Source of the DNA: Thermothelomyces thermophilus ATCC 42464
Lineage: Eukaryota; Ascomycota; Sordariomycetes; Sordariales; Chaetomiaceae
Direction: 5' to 3'
DNA: 64,000 bases
Assembly (NCBI RefSeq): GCF_000226095.1
Contig: NC_016472.1
Location: forward strand, 6,448,001-6,512,000
Part shown: positions 1 to 10,592 of the stretch, one piece after another
Position numbering within the stretch: position 1 is the stretch's first letter
How the letters are laid out: each line of letters opens with the position of its first letter
Translations under genes and position numbers: made by a program
Notes under the pieces: model-generated
Database searches by the model: none
Told to the model about the DNA's origin: nothing
The model's input: only the letters and a program-made list of their open reading frames with translations

Positions 1-1788
1 ATGGCACAATCAATGAGCTTGGGAGGCCGGAAAAAAAACCTCTTTATGAGACTTTGTTGATAGGCACCTTCGAAGGGATGACGGAGTGATATGTATGTAT
101 TGTACGGACGTACATACTGTACATATCGCAGTACAGGTAGTCTCTGGACAATGCTAGGAACACGGATTTCACGTCTACATTATCGGGGCACGCGCGTACT
201 CCGGATGTTCTGTCATTTAAGGTTGCACCACGCATTTCGCTAGCGTGAAACATGAAACAACATGGGGTCGAATGGCACCTTGTTCGGGCTTGCGAGGCAG
301 CAGCACCTGCTGGGCGGGCAAGCGATAGATCAACGCTTGGGCAATGTGGGCGGAAAAAAGGTGAAGATTCCTGCACGGCATCCACAATGCTACGGGGTAT
401 GCACCAACTTACTCGTACATTAACTATGTGACCTCTTCGATCCTATATCGTTATTTCCCTTCTCTTTTCCTTTTTCCCCCCCAAGAAGCAGCGAAGTTCA
501 TCGTGTTCACCTTCCGGCATCATGTTTCCAGGCGCTTGGATTCTGTTGGGGCGCCACTTTCGCCGTCGCGGATCCTCAAAATGGGGATGATGTGCATGAG
601 CAGTCACATTGAAGGAGAGTCCGTCGCGCTATCAGATGCGTCAACCGAAGACAAAAATTTTATACATGTTCTCGTTCCAGATCATGTGTACGTCCTCCGT
701 AGTCTATACATGAAGTGAAAACGGCACGACATTGCGGATACACAGTGTCTATGTTGTACACCGGTGTGCTTGGGAATCAGCACTTCCAATTATAGAAACT
801 ACCTCAGCCGCGCAGTGGCTGCGAGACGGATGTTGCAGAGTGTGTACGGAATACGCAACATCTCAAACTACAAGTATGGTTGTGGTGTCACCCGTAGTAT
901 GTTTCAACAGCGCCTCGACTGCGCCGAGATGTTGCTGAATGTGCTGAATGTGCTGGGGAACGCCGAGTGTTGAGTGGCCGGGAGAAGGGTGCTTCTTGGA
1001 GAAGCTGTAACCCCTGAATGCTGCTTTCTGCCCCTTTTCGCTCATGCCAGGCGAAGTCTTGAGGCTAAAAAATGCTGTGATTGGCCAGCCGCTCGGTTTT
1101 CTATGAGGCGGCAGGTGCTAAGGCTTCATAGTGGTCCGTGGTCTGGGGCCCACCCTTTCCGTGCCCCGAATCCCCCCCATGCCTGCCGCTCTAGTGTAAC
1201 TTGCTACATTGGCCAAGGGCCTTGAGTGCTGCTGGGCCTTCAGGCTTCCCAGCTCGAAATCTTTCTCGGACAGGGCGCGTTGAGCTTGCCTTCGGCATCC
1301 ATTTACACTCCCGCGGGACTAGCAGTCGGTGCTCGCGACAGAAACAACCGGCTTTGCGGTTTTGATACCAGCTTCCCTCACGACGTGCGTCATACATACC
1401 CGTTTTTTTCCCGTGCTGGTTACTCCCTCTGTGGTCACTGGCCAGGGGATCCCCCTCATCCGAAAAAAAAGACAGGAGGTTGAACACCAAACAAACTCGG
1501 ACTGCCTTGCTGCTGCGCCGACTCCACCGCGAAACCGATGCTTTCCCAGCCATCGCTATACTCGAGCGCCGAGTCCATTGCCGACATCCCTACGCCTCCC
1601 GTGTCGTAGCCGTCTGCACCATCCTGCCATAAGACGTCACTGGGCGGCTTTGCGCTCTCGTACGGTCAGCTGAGGAGCGCGCGCTTTCTCCCAAGGTTCC
1701 GCCACCAAGGCCCATCCGACATCGCAAGGAGCCTGCCGTTAGCTCTGCGAGACCCGATTGCCGAGCGAGCAATCCTTTCCGACCCGTC
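1..1788. other. Upstream region of tea1, no gene seen
   Basis: Only short overlapping open frames without recognisable domains occur here. Positions 93-160 carry a GTATGT/TACATAC-rich patch with short inverted repeats, for example TGTACG-GA-CGTACA. The last several hundred bases are pyrimidine-rich and probably include the promoter and 5' untranslated leader of tea1. Nothing else could be supported. Confidence 0.6.
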
Positions 1789-4700
1789 ATGGCATTTCTC
1801 TTCAAATCCAAGAAGCACCAGGACCGGGGACTCTCGAGCCGAGATGGATCGCAGGGCTCCGGGTCGGCGGGGGGTGCGGCAGGCCGTGTGAGGGAAGAGA
1901 AGGGATCTCGATCCACGCCCACCGGCAGTCTCCATTCGCTCGACAACGATGGAAGTATGGGAAGCCCAGATCAAGCGTACGCCCGCCAGAGAGGTCAGAG
2001 TCTGGATCGACAGCCGCAACACCAGCAACATCCAAACGAGCCGCCGGTACGGGTCGCTTCTTCCGCCAGGTCTATCGACATGGAACGAATAACTGACATA
2101 TCATCGTTTAGTATCGCAATGGCACGGCCCCGCAGTTGGCGGCAAACCCGAACGCTTCGTTGTACCCCTGGTCGCAGCGAAGGTTAACCTACACATCATC
2201 GCACCCGAGCCCGTTTCCGAGATATGGTGCTGCAGTCAATTCGGTTTCGTCCAAGGAGGGCGACATCTATGTGATGGGCGGCCTGATCAATAGCTCAACG
2301 GTGAAGGGCGACTTGTGGCTGATCGAAGCTGGTGCCAACATGGCTTGCTACCCGCTGGCAACCACCGCCGAGGGACCGGGCCCGAGAGTCGGCCATGCAA
2401 GCCTGCTGGTGGGCAACGCATTCATTGTGTTCGGAGGAGATACCAAGATCGAAGAAACAGACGTCCTCGACGAGACTCTTTACCTGTTGAACACATGTAA
2501 GACACGGTCGCAGTTCCTCGGTGTGACGGACTTGCTAACGCCGCTCAGCGACGCGGCAATGGTCAAGAGCGCTACCTCCCGGGCCACGGCCCTCGGGTCG
2601 ATACGGCCACTCGTTGAATATTCTTGGCTCGAAAATCTACATCTTCGGTGGCCAAGTGGAAGGATATTTCATGAACGATCTAACCGCCTTTGATTTGAAC
2701 CAGCTGCAGAACCCCAATAATCGTTGGGAGATGCTGCTTCCCAACAGTGACAGCGGGGTCCAGCCTCCGGGAAAGGTACCGCCAGCAAGGACAAATCATA
2801 CCATGGTGACTTTCAATGACAAGCTGTACCTGTGAGTATCTTCTGATCACTAATGGTCAAAGGATTGTTGACTAAGATCGGCCAGGTTTGGTGGCACGAA
2901 TGGGTTCCAGTGGTTCAACGACGTCTGGTCTTACGACCCTGTGACAAATACGTGGTCACTGTTGGATTGTATTGGCTACATTCCGTGTCCACGGGAAGGT
3001 CATGCGGCAGCGTTAGTCGACGATGTCATGTACGTCTTTGGAGGCCGCACAGAGGATGGGTCGGATCTCGGCGACCTGGCTGCGTTCAGGATTACCACTC
3101 GCCGCTGGTACACTTTCCAGAATATGGGTCCGTCTCCCTCGCCAAGGTCTGGACACAGCATGACTACGGTCGGCAAGACGATCGTAGTCGTCGGGGGGGA
3201 ACCGAGCTCTGCAACGACCGCGGTCAATGATTTGGCGCTTGTGTATTGCTTGGATACTACCAAGATCCGCTATCCAAACGACTCCGGGGCTGCACCGAGG
3301 ACCAGGCGACCCAGTGATGTCTCTGCCTCGACATCTGCCAGGAACACGCCCTCACGCGACGTCTCCAACGGCCCGTCCGATACCAGGAGGCAGACTGGAG
3401 TTCCCAACGCTCCCAGCGGCTTCCGGTCCCCAACAGGCGATTCCGGTGCACCGAACGGCCAGCCTAACGGCCCTTCCAGGCTTCCGAGATCGACAGGTCC
3501 CCCAGCGCCTGCTGGCCCGCCGCCGCAGGGACAGCCACCAAAGCCGAATTCCAATGCGGCGACATCCCGACCGAGGACATCCTCGTTGGACCGTCAAGAG
3601 CAATCGCCTACTTCCCCCATAGCATCCGCTGCCCCACAACAGGTCTCAGCGCTCCGTGAGGCTGAGAGCGCCGCGGTAAACGGCAGGCGCACTCCTCCCA
3701 CACAGAATCCTCCGCGATCTTCCTCGAGGCAAGCAGAAAATCAGCCCGTTGATGCACCTAAAGCGAAATCATCCAAACAGGGACGAAGTCAGGGATCTGT
3801 TGACAGCTCGACCGAGCCCACACTCAAACAGGCGGTGCCGCGCCCCTCCTCTCCTCCACCTCCTAATCGGCAACCTAGCAATCCTCTATCTCGAAGATCT
3901 TCTACCAGAAACTCCCAGACTGTTGCTCTGCTCAAGGAACTTGATGCCGCCAGAAGTCGAAATGCCTGGTATGCATCAGAGCTGGAGCTGGCTCGCAGGG
4001 CTGGGTATGTGCCGAGTACGTCGCTCAGCCCGGTCCTCGACAACCGTGCCATGGAAACGTTTGACGACGAGGATAAGCCACTCATCGAAGCGCTGCTCGC
4101 TATGCGGACGGAGCTGGCCAATGTCCAGGCTTCCGTCGACAAACAAGCCGTTCTGGCGGCTAAGCAGATCGCTGAGGCGGAGAGGCAAAGAGACGCCGCG
4201 ATTCAGGAAGCCGTGTACGCCAAGGCGAAATTGGCCGCACGTGTAGGGGGGAGCGCTAACAGCACGCCGCGGCTTGACGGTGAGCAAGACGTAGACGACA
4301 GGGTTAGTGAGATTAGCAAGAAACTTGCGGTCGCGCTCAATGCCCAGAAGGAACTCCAGGATCAGCTGGACCGTCTCAGCACCGAATATGAAGCCGAGAG
4401 GAAGGCGCGCAAGTTGGCGGATGAGACGGCCAACGCGGCACACAAGAGGATGGCGGACCTGGAGAACTACAGGCAGCAGAACGCATCTGAACTTGAGCGG
4501 CTTAAGGCTGAGCTGCACTTGTCCCAGCGGGAAGCGCGGGAGCAGTCCGTGGCCGCCGCGGAAGCCGCGGCCTCCGCGGAGATGCTTCGAGTTGAGAAGG
4601 AGGAGATTGAACAGAAATACAACGAGGCGGTGGGAAGCTCCAAGGAACACGCGGAAACCTTCGCCAGCTTGCGGGGAGCCGTAGCCGCTTCCGCCGAAAC

Positions 4701-6426
4701 CAAGGCGCTGCTGGAGCGGAAACTCGACGAGGAGCGGGCGCTTCGGGAAACGGTTGAAACGAAGCTTAACAAGCTCAAGGCCGAGCACGAAGCGCGGACG
4801 GCGGAGCTGGTCGCCGCCACCCAGCGCCTACGAGATGCGGAGGAGCTGGCGGAGCAGCACGCCAACGAGGCGCGGCTGCACCGCGAAGCCGTGATGGCTG
4901 GTCTTGAAAAGATCTCGATGAAGGATACGACCAAGTCGGATAAGGGCGAGAGCGAACGGATCCGCACTCTTCAGAGTCAGATTGATGCCGCCAACGCCTT
5001 GGTCAGAAAGTATCAGCAGGAAGCGGATGGAGCAGCGGACAAGTTACGGGGCGCGGAAGAACGCATCGCTGGACTGGAAGCATACCAAGAACAGGCCAGC
5101 CGTGAGGGCGTGTCGATTCGTCGGCAATTGCAGAACGCCCTGAGGGAAATCCAAAGCCTCCAAGCCGGGAACTCGGAGCTCAAGCAGCAATTGGCCAAGC
5201 AACAGCAGGAGACCAATGCGCTGCTGATTCAGTACAACGCCCTGAAAGAGATCCTCGGCGAGAGAGGGATTTCGCCGACCGCAGCCGTGCGATCCCGCAG
5301 CAGCCCGCGCAACAGTCCACGCGAGGGGTCTCCTGAGCAGATGCGTCTGCGTGAGCTGGAGCAGCAGCTCACTGCCGCACGGGCAGCGCTTGAGGAGACA
5401 AGAAACCAGGCCGCGGCTCAGGCGCAGGAGTCGGAATCAACATACCGCGACAAACTGGCGCAGCTTGAGAACGACTATCAGTCGGCTGTGCATTACGTCA
5501 AGGGCACCGAGAAGATGCTGAAGCAGCTCAAGGAGCAGCTCTCGCGCTACAAGGCTGAGAACGCCAAGTTGAAGGAGCAGCTGGTCGAGTTAGAGGAGAG
5601 GCTCGAGGCCGAGCCCTCATCCCCTAAAGGCCAGCAGGGCGCCGCAGACTGGGAAACGCAACAGAAGACCTTGAAAGCAGAGGTCGAAAGACTTCAGGCA
5701 GAGCTCCACGACACGGCATCCAACCTCGAAGAGCAACTGAAATCGCTTCGGCAGGAACTTGCCGACGCCCAGCGCGAACGCAATGCCACCCTCCAGGACA
5801 ACGAAGAGGCGAATCGCCGTCTAGAGGCTGCCAAACGCGACCTAGAACAACTTCAGCAAGAAAATGCGCTGCTCGAACGCCGCGCCCAGGACGCTGAACA
5901 GAAGGTCAGCACACTCCTTGACCAAGTCGAGCTCTCGGTCGACAACTACCGCCGCCGAAGCCGACAGGCCCCAAGCGTCAATTCGGAAACCACCGGCCTG
6001 GGCGGCTCCGGCCCCGCCAACGGCAACGGCGGTAGCAGCGGTGGCAGCAAACACCACCGCATTCCCGGCCACTTGCGCCAGGAGTCCACCGCCAGCGAGT
6101 CGGAGAGCCTCTACGACCCCTCCGCTCCCGGCGCCCATGGAGATACCTCTCACCTTAGCCTGGGCGATGCCCGGAACAGTGCGGCGCTGGACAGCCTGGC
6201 CAACGAGCTGGAGACTCTGCGCAGCCACTGGGAAGCGACTAATAAGAACTACCGGCTGAGCAACACGTTCGACTTTGACGCCAACCCGGTGACGGCGGCC
6301 GCGGCGGCCAACGCGTCGTCCGGGAGGAAAGATGAGAGTGGGGCTGGGCTGGGGCTGAGCGAGAGTCTGGCGGACTGGAGGAAGAGGCTGGATGAGAGCC
6401 ATCCGGATACTCCTGGTGGGAAATAG
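1789..6426 (+). CDS. Tea1-like kelch-repeat cell polarity protein
   Basis: Spliced model 1789-2046, 2112-2496, 2549-2831, 2886-6426, giving 1488 residues. Introns 2047-2111, 2497-2548 and 2832-2885 restore one frame; CTGAC or CTAAC branch sites precede the first two acceptors. The protein begins MAFLFKSKK, as I recall for fungal Tea1 homologues. Six kelch-type blades lie at about residues 125-425 (motifs DIYVMGG, AFIVFGG, KIYIFGG, KLYLFGG, VMYVFGG, IVVVGG). A Pro/Ser-rich disordered stretch follows to about 690, then a long coiled coil at about 700-1330 and a Gly/Ser-rich tail. In fission yeast Tea1 rides microtubule plus ends to the cell ends and marks growth sites; in Aspergillus TeaA acts at the hyphal tip. 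Same role inferred here. Kelch plus long coiled coil makes other kelch families unlikely. Confidence 0.93.
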
Positions 6427-7443
6427 GGCGGGCTCTTGTTCGACGACGGGTTTGGCTTGACGAGGGCGTGGCGTCTTTGTGCACACGACGGTGTTTTGCA
6501 GCCAGGCTTGAAGAGTGTGTACTACAAACACCTTTTTTGGGGGAGGGGGCCCATCTTGTTTTGACCTCTCGCTGGGGTGGCTGAGGAATATTTTTCGTCT
6601 CTTCCTTTTTCATTCTTCTTTCTTTTTCTGACTGAGCCTTGGGCCGTCGACCTGTTTCCATCTCGTCGTCTTGTTTCAACTGACTTGAGACACGCACGCA
6701 TTTTGTCAGACGCGTTTTTTTTTTTTTTTACCTGGCTTATTTCTCTTTTTCTTCCCCGCCTTTTCTTTCACTCTTTCATTGAGCTTTGCGGGGTGTACAC
6801 TGTGGAAGCTGGGCTGGTTACCTACAGGAAAATGCTCTTAATTGTACCCATTTAGTGGTTGCTGTGTGTCTGGATATATAGGCGGCCCGTTCTCGCTGTT
6901 GCTGTTGGAGACTCGGGCAGTGGGTGAGGAATGCTGGATGAAGTCAATGAGGGCGAAACAAGGTCATATCCACTCGTTGTTCTGGCAGTTGCCAGCAGGC
7001 TTTTGCGACGTTCGAGATAATATATACCACTGTCTCTTCCGCTGTGTTTCGGACTTGAGGGTTCTGATGGCTACAAGTCGTTTCGCTCGCAGGTGTACGC
7101 TTTGGTCTTAACAGAACAGAGACGGGCTAGAGTTGTGCAATGACTAGAACTACATTAAGAAGACATGCTTACTGTTAACAACTCCGCAGTCTCGGGTCCT
7201 TGGATACATTGCCTTCATCTGGTGACTGTCGAGTCAAACAAGTGCGACCCTTTGCTTACGAAAGTCTACGTACATATATATATACATACACACATGACTG
7301 ATGCACCTGACCGGTTGTGGGTGAACCCTACCCATCCTCTAACCCCACTCAGTACTGCTGCTTTTATAGCATGTTGCAAAACGGCAACGTCCAGACCCTG
7401 AGGTTGCACAACCCTTGTCATCTCGTCCCAGATGCGTTTTCAG
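6427..7443. other. Convergent 3' region between tea1 and the Mpv17 gene
   Basis: About 1 kb separating the ends of two converging genes. It contains T-rich runs (15 T at 6715-6729), a TA/CA-rich patch near 7272-7296 and several small open frames without coding character. It is most likely 3' untranslated sequence and terminators of both genes. No further gene is supported. Confidence 0.6.
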
Positions 7444-8219
7444 CTACTGCCCCGTCACCAAGCAGAGGTAGATGCCCCAGCCCAACCCAGCCAGCGCGCC
7501 CACCAGGCTCCTCGCCTCCACGCTCGTGACGAAGACGTAATTGACCAGGCTGACCAGCGGCCAGAAGCGCCAGCCGGCCTTGGCCAGGTCCCAGAACTCG
7601 CCCTTCGCCTTGGCCCAGACGCTGGCCCACGCGACGTCCCGGTACCGCACCGCGTCGCTGCCGAGCAGGAACCCCAGCCCCAGCCCGCCGAACCTCGCGT
7701 CCCCGTCCCCGGCGGCCTCCCTCGCCGCGTAGTGGTGCGCCATGCCCTGCCGGATCCCGTGCATGAACAGGCTGAAGAGCACCGTGTTGGCGGCCATGCC
7801 GACCGTCTGGTCGAGCAGCGTCTTGACGACCGTGTTGCGCTTGTTGAGCCGCGGTCTCGCCTCGGCGGCGGCGGGGGCGGCGCCCTTGGCGTCCTTGGAC
7901 CCCGCAGCAGGCGCAGGCGCTGCTGACGCGGATGGGCCGTAGGCCGGGAAGGTGGACTCGAGAAAGTCCTGCCAGAGGAAGTTGGGAGGCGTGGAGAGCA
8001 GGGAGAAGAGGGCGTATTGGAAGACGGGGATGGGGTCGATGATCAGAGGGGTCTGGGTGTGAATGTCAGAAGGGGAATTGGGATTACCGCGGGTTGGATA
8101 CCAATGCTGGGGAAGAAACTCACGCCGGTCTGGTGGGCTGTGATGGCCTGTGCGAGAATGTTGGAGATGGCGGAGATGATTGCTGTTTGGATTGTAGCGG
8201 ACACAATTGGGGGCGCCAT
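7444..8219 (-). CDS. Mpv17/PMP22 family membrane protein
   Basis: Minus-strand model: exon 1 8219-8124, intron 8123-8053 with donor GTGAGT and acceptor CCCAG, exon 2 8052-7444; 234 residues. The start is the ATG of MAPPIVSAT, the first in-frame ATG after the intergenic spacer. The C-terminal half carries the family pattern: a hydrophobic segment near AANTVLFSLFMHG, a predicted amphipathic stretch with two Trp residues (WASVWAKAKGEFWDLAKAGW), then FWPLVSLVNYVFV. An Ala/Pro-rich insert (about residues 80-105) interrupts the middle, as in several fungal paralogues. Members are four-helix proteins of the peroxisomal or mitochondrial inner membrane with proposed channel or metabolite roles; location here cannot be decided from sequence. 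It converges with tea1. Confidence 0.88.
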
Positions 8220-8970
8220 AGCTGCTTTACTTTAAATGCTTTGAACTCTCTTTTTGGAGAAATCGATTTATTATTCTCTGCTCGACTGTGGTCTTGCTGA
8301 AAGTGACACCAGGTAAAAACAGTGCGTGATCAAAAAGGTTGATTGTTGGAAGTGTGTTTCAGCTTGAGACGGGACTGGTGTTGTTTAAACATAGCCCCGC
8401 GGGATCACTGTGCTTGTATTATATGTATGTATGTACATACATACATACATACATACATACGTGCAGTACAGTACGTGCCGCACGCAGTAAAGTACCTGAC
8501 GACAGCGTAACATTGGACCCACCCTGTAGTTTAAGCGGATGTGCGAGTGGTTGAGCCCAAAAATGGTAAGGATTGAACTTGGGACGCCGAAGCAATCTTG
8601 CAGTCGCTAGTTGATCACAACCCGAACAAAGGGTAGCCTCGAGAACTCTGGTAGTCGAATAATGAGTTGAACCAGTAATGCAGTTACGGAAATTCTTTTC
8701 TTCCTTTATTTGACGAGAGTGGAAACATGATAACATGATGTTTCGATCATCTGCACTTATCCTCTTCATATGCCCCCCTCGGCAAACCGTCATGACAATC
8801 GTGGTTAAATCTTTGGTTCAAGTGTGCTTCTAGGCCGTCCATCTCACAGGCAGCAATAGATACTGATCGCGCCGGCCTGTGCCCGCCAGAATTCGCATCG
8901 TCTTAGCGAGGCCTAGCCTAGCACTTCCCAACGCACAGCTCCCATGCTCCTTATTCACCGAACCAAACAG
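8220..8970. other. Intergenic spacer with TGTA/TACA palindrome
   Basis: Holds the promoter of the Mpv17 gene and the 3' side of YIF1. A (TATG)n/(TACA)n palindrome spans about 8421-8460. No gene with support; the small frames overlap the repeat or lack domains. Confidence 0.6.
8421..8460. repeat. (TGTA)n/(TACA)n palindromic microsatellite
   Basis: A TATG/TGTA run meets its own reverse complement at a central GTAC (8433-8436), so at least 26 bases (8422-8447) form a perfect palindrome, and the TACA side continues to 8460. It is followed by GTACAGTACGTGC, a further small inverted repeat. Likely to form a cruciform or hairpin; function unknown. Confidence 0.9.
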
Positions 8971-10081
8971 CTATGACCGGCAGAGGATCCACATAAAGAA
9001 TAGCTGCACAATGTAAGAGTAGAAGAAGAGGAACTGGGTCCGCTGGTTCCTCTTCGCCCGAGAATCGAGTGGGTGCATCGTCTGCATGGGGCCCCGGTTG
9101 TCGTTATTGTTTTCCGGCAGCAGCACGTATTTGAGAGACCGCATCTGACGACAGTGTTAGAGCTGCGACACTACCTAGCCTGGCAGCTGGCACAACAAAG
9201 ACTTACCAGGAAAAGGGAGTTTGCCAGGAAAGTATAGATAAACACAGTCCACCCAACCCAGCCGCCCGTCCCCTTGCCGCCGTTGACCACCTCAGCCACA
9301 CTGATCGTGACGATGACGCCGACAAACTTGTATCCCGAGTAGGCCACAAGGTCCAGCAGCTGCGACTCGTTGGAGATGCTCAGCAGGTAGCAGCCCAGCT
9401 TCAGCCCCAGAATCTCCACGATCACGGCCACCAGCGCCGTCGTCGCAATGTACCCAAACAGCTCCGGCTGGAACTGGCCCTTGAGCCCCGAGATGAGCGC
9501 CTGCAAGAAGATGTACGTCACTAGCGACATGACGGGGATGTACATGTCGGGGCTGTTGATGTCGTCGCGCGGCGGCAGGTACCAGGTCTCCTGGCCCGAA
9601 GGGCCCGTGGCCTGTCGTCGAGTCCACGGCTTGTGCCTCCAAGGAAAGAGGACGAGGAACAGCTTGTTTATTACGTACGAATTGGTGACGATGAAGTAGT
9701 GCTTGAGCGCCGAGACGTTGACGAAGCGGTTTACCTGGCGTGGTTGGCTGCGCGTTAGCACGGAAGCAGCACGACGAACGGGACGTGTAGGCCCCGGCGG
9801 TCGCTCACGTTCTGTTCTATGTATTCCTGGCCCTGCCTGAATGCGCTTTGGCCGAACTGTGTTGCTAGCTGCGCGGCTGGGTCGTTGATGAAGTTGCCAT
9901 ACTGCCCAAACATCGTAGGGCCGGCCGAAGGCGCCTGTTGTTGGGGGTACGGGCTGCCGTCATAGCCGCTCTGTGGTTGCGATGCCGGTGGAGGCGGAGA
10001 TCGCAGCTGGGGGACGGTCGAGACGTGTTGCGGCACCGGGTGGTGTAGAGGGGGGGACCGTCCGTAGGTTGCGCGCTGCAT
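8971..10081 (-). CDS. Yif1-family ER-Golgi transport protein
   Basis: Minus-strand model: exon 1 10081-9809, exon 2 9734-9207, exon 3 9144-8971; introns 9808-9735 and 9206-9145; 324 residues. The open frame runs further upstream, but MQRATYGRSPPLHHPVPQH matches where fungal Yif1 proteins start in my recollection. The N-terminal ~85 residues are Pro/Gln-rich and cytosolic; then EYIEQN joins VNRFVNVSALKHYF, a hallmark of the family, followed by several hydrophobic segments (MYIPVMSLVTYIFLQALISG, ATTALVAVIVEILGL, KFVGVIVTISV, FIYTFLANSLFL, FLFFYSYIVQLFFMWI). Yif1 binds Yip1 and Ypt GTPases and functions in COPII vesicle fusion at the Golgi. It starts head to head with SRP101. Confidence 0.93.
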
Positions 10082-10592
10082 GGTTAAGCGACAACTTGTC
10101 GGATCGGATGCGTAGGCGCTGCGAAATCCTAGGAAACGACGCGAGGGATGTCGTAGTGGGCGGGCGAATTGATCGTCGTGACTGAAGTTCGACGAGAAAG
10201 TTGTGTGGCAGCAGTTCCTGTTCTTTGGTGGTGGTGGTTCTTGAAATGCGGCAAGTCGAGGTCCTGTTTCTGCGCAATGTGTTTTCAAGGGCTGCTTCCC
10301 AAGCAGGGCTGCCTGCAAAGGTGCATGCTAGGTGTCCAGCCCCTGTTGCAGAGAAGCAGCGGGCTTGGCAAAGCAGCAGAGTGCAGCCGGTTAAATCCCG
10401 GCGCTATTTACCTACTTGGGACTCGGAGGTTGCTGACGCAGGGCTGGGCTACGGATACGCCAATCACCGAATGCGATTCCCGGTTTTATGGAAGTAGCAG
10501 GGACCCGTATCTGGACAGGTTTTGAGATCTCATTACGCATCCCTGCGCCAGTCATAGCACCAACAAGTCCAGCACTCGGCCTGCGGTTCAGG
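10082..10592. promoter_or_regulatory. Shared YIF1/SRP101 divergent promoter region
   Basis: A 511-base spacer lies between the start codons of two divergently transcribed genes, both of the early secretory pathway. Both promoters and 5' leaders must lie in it. I did not identify a specific activator site, so only the bidirectional geometry is claimed. Confidence 0.6.
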
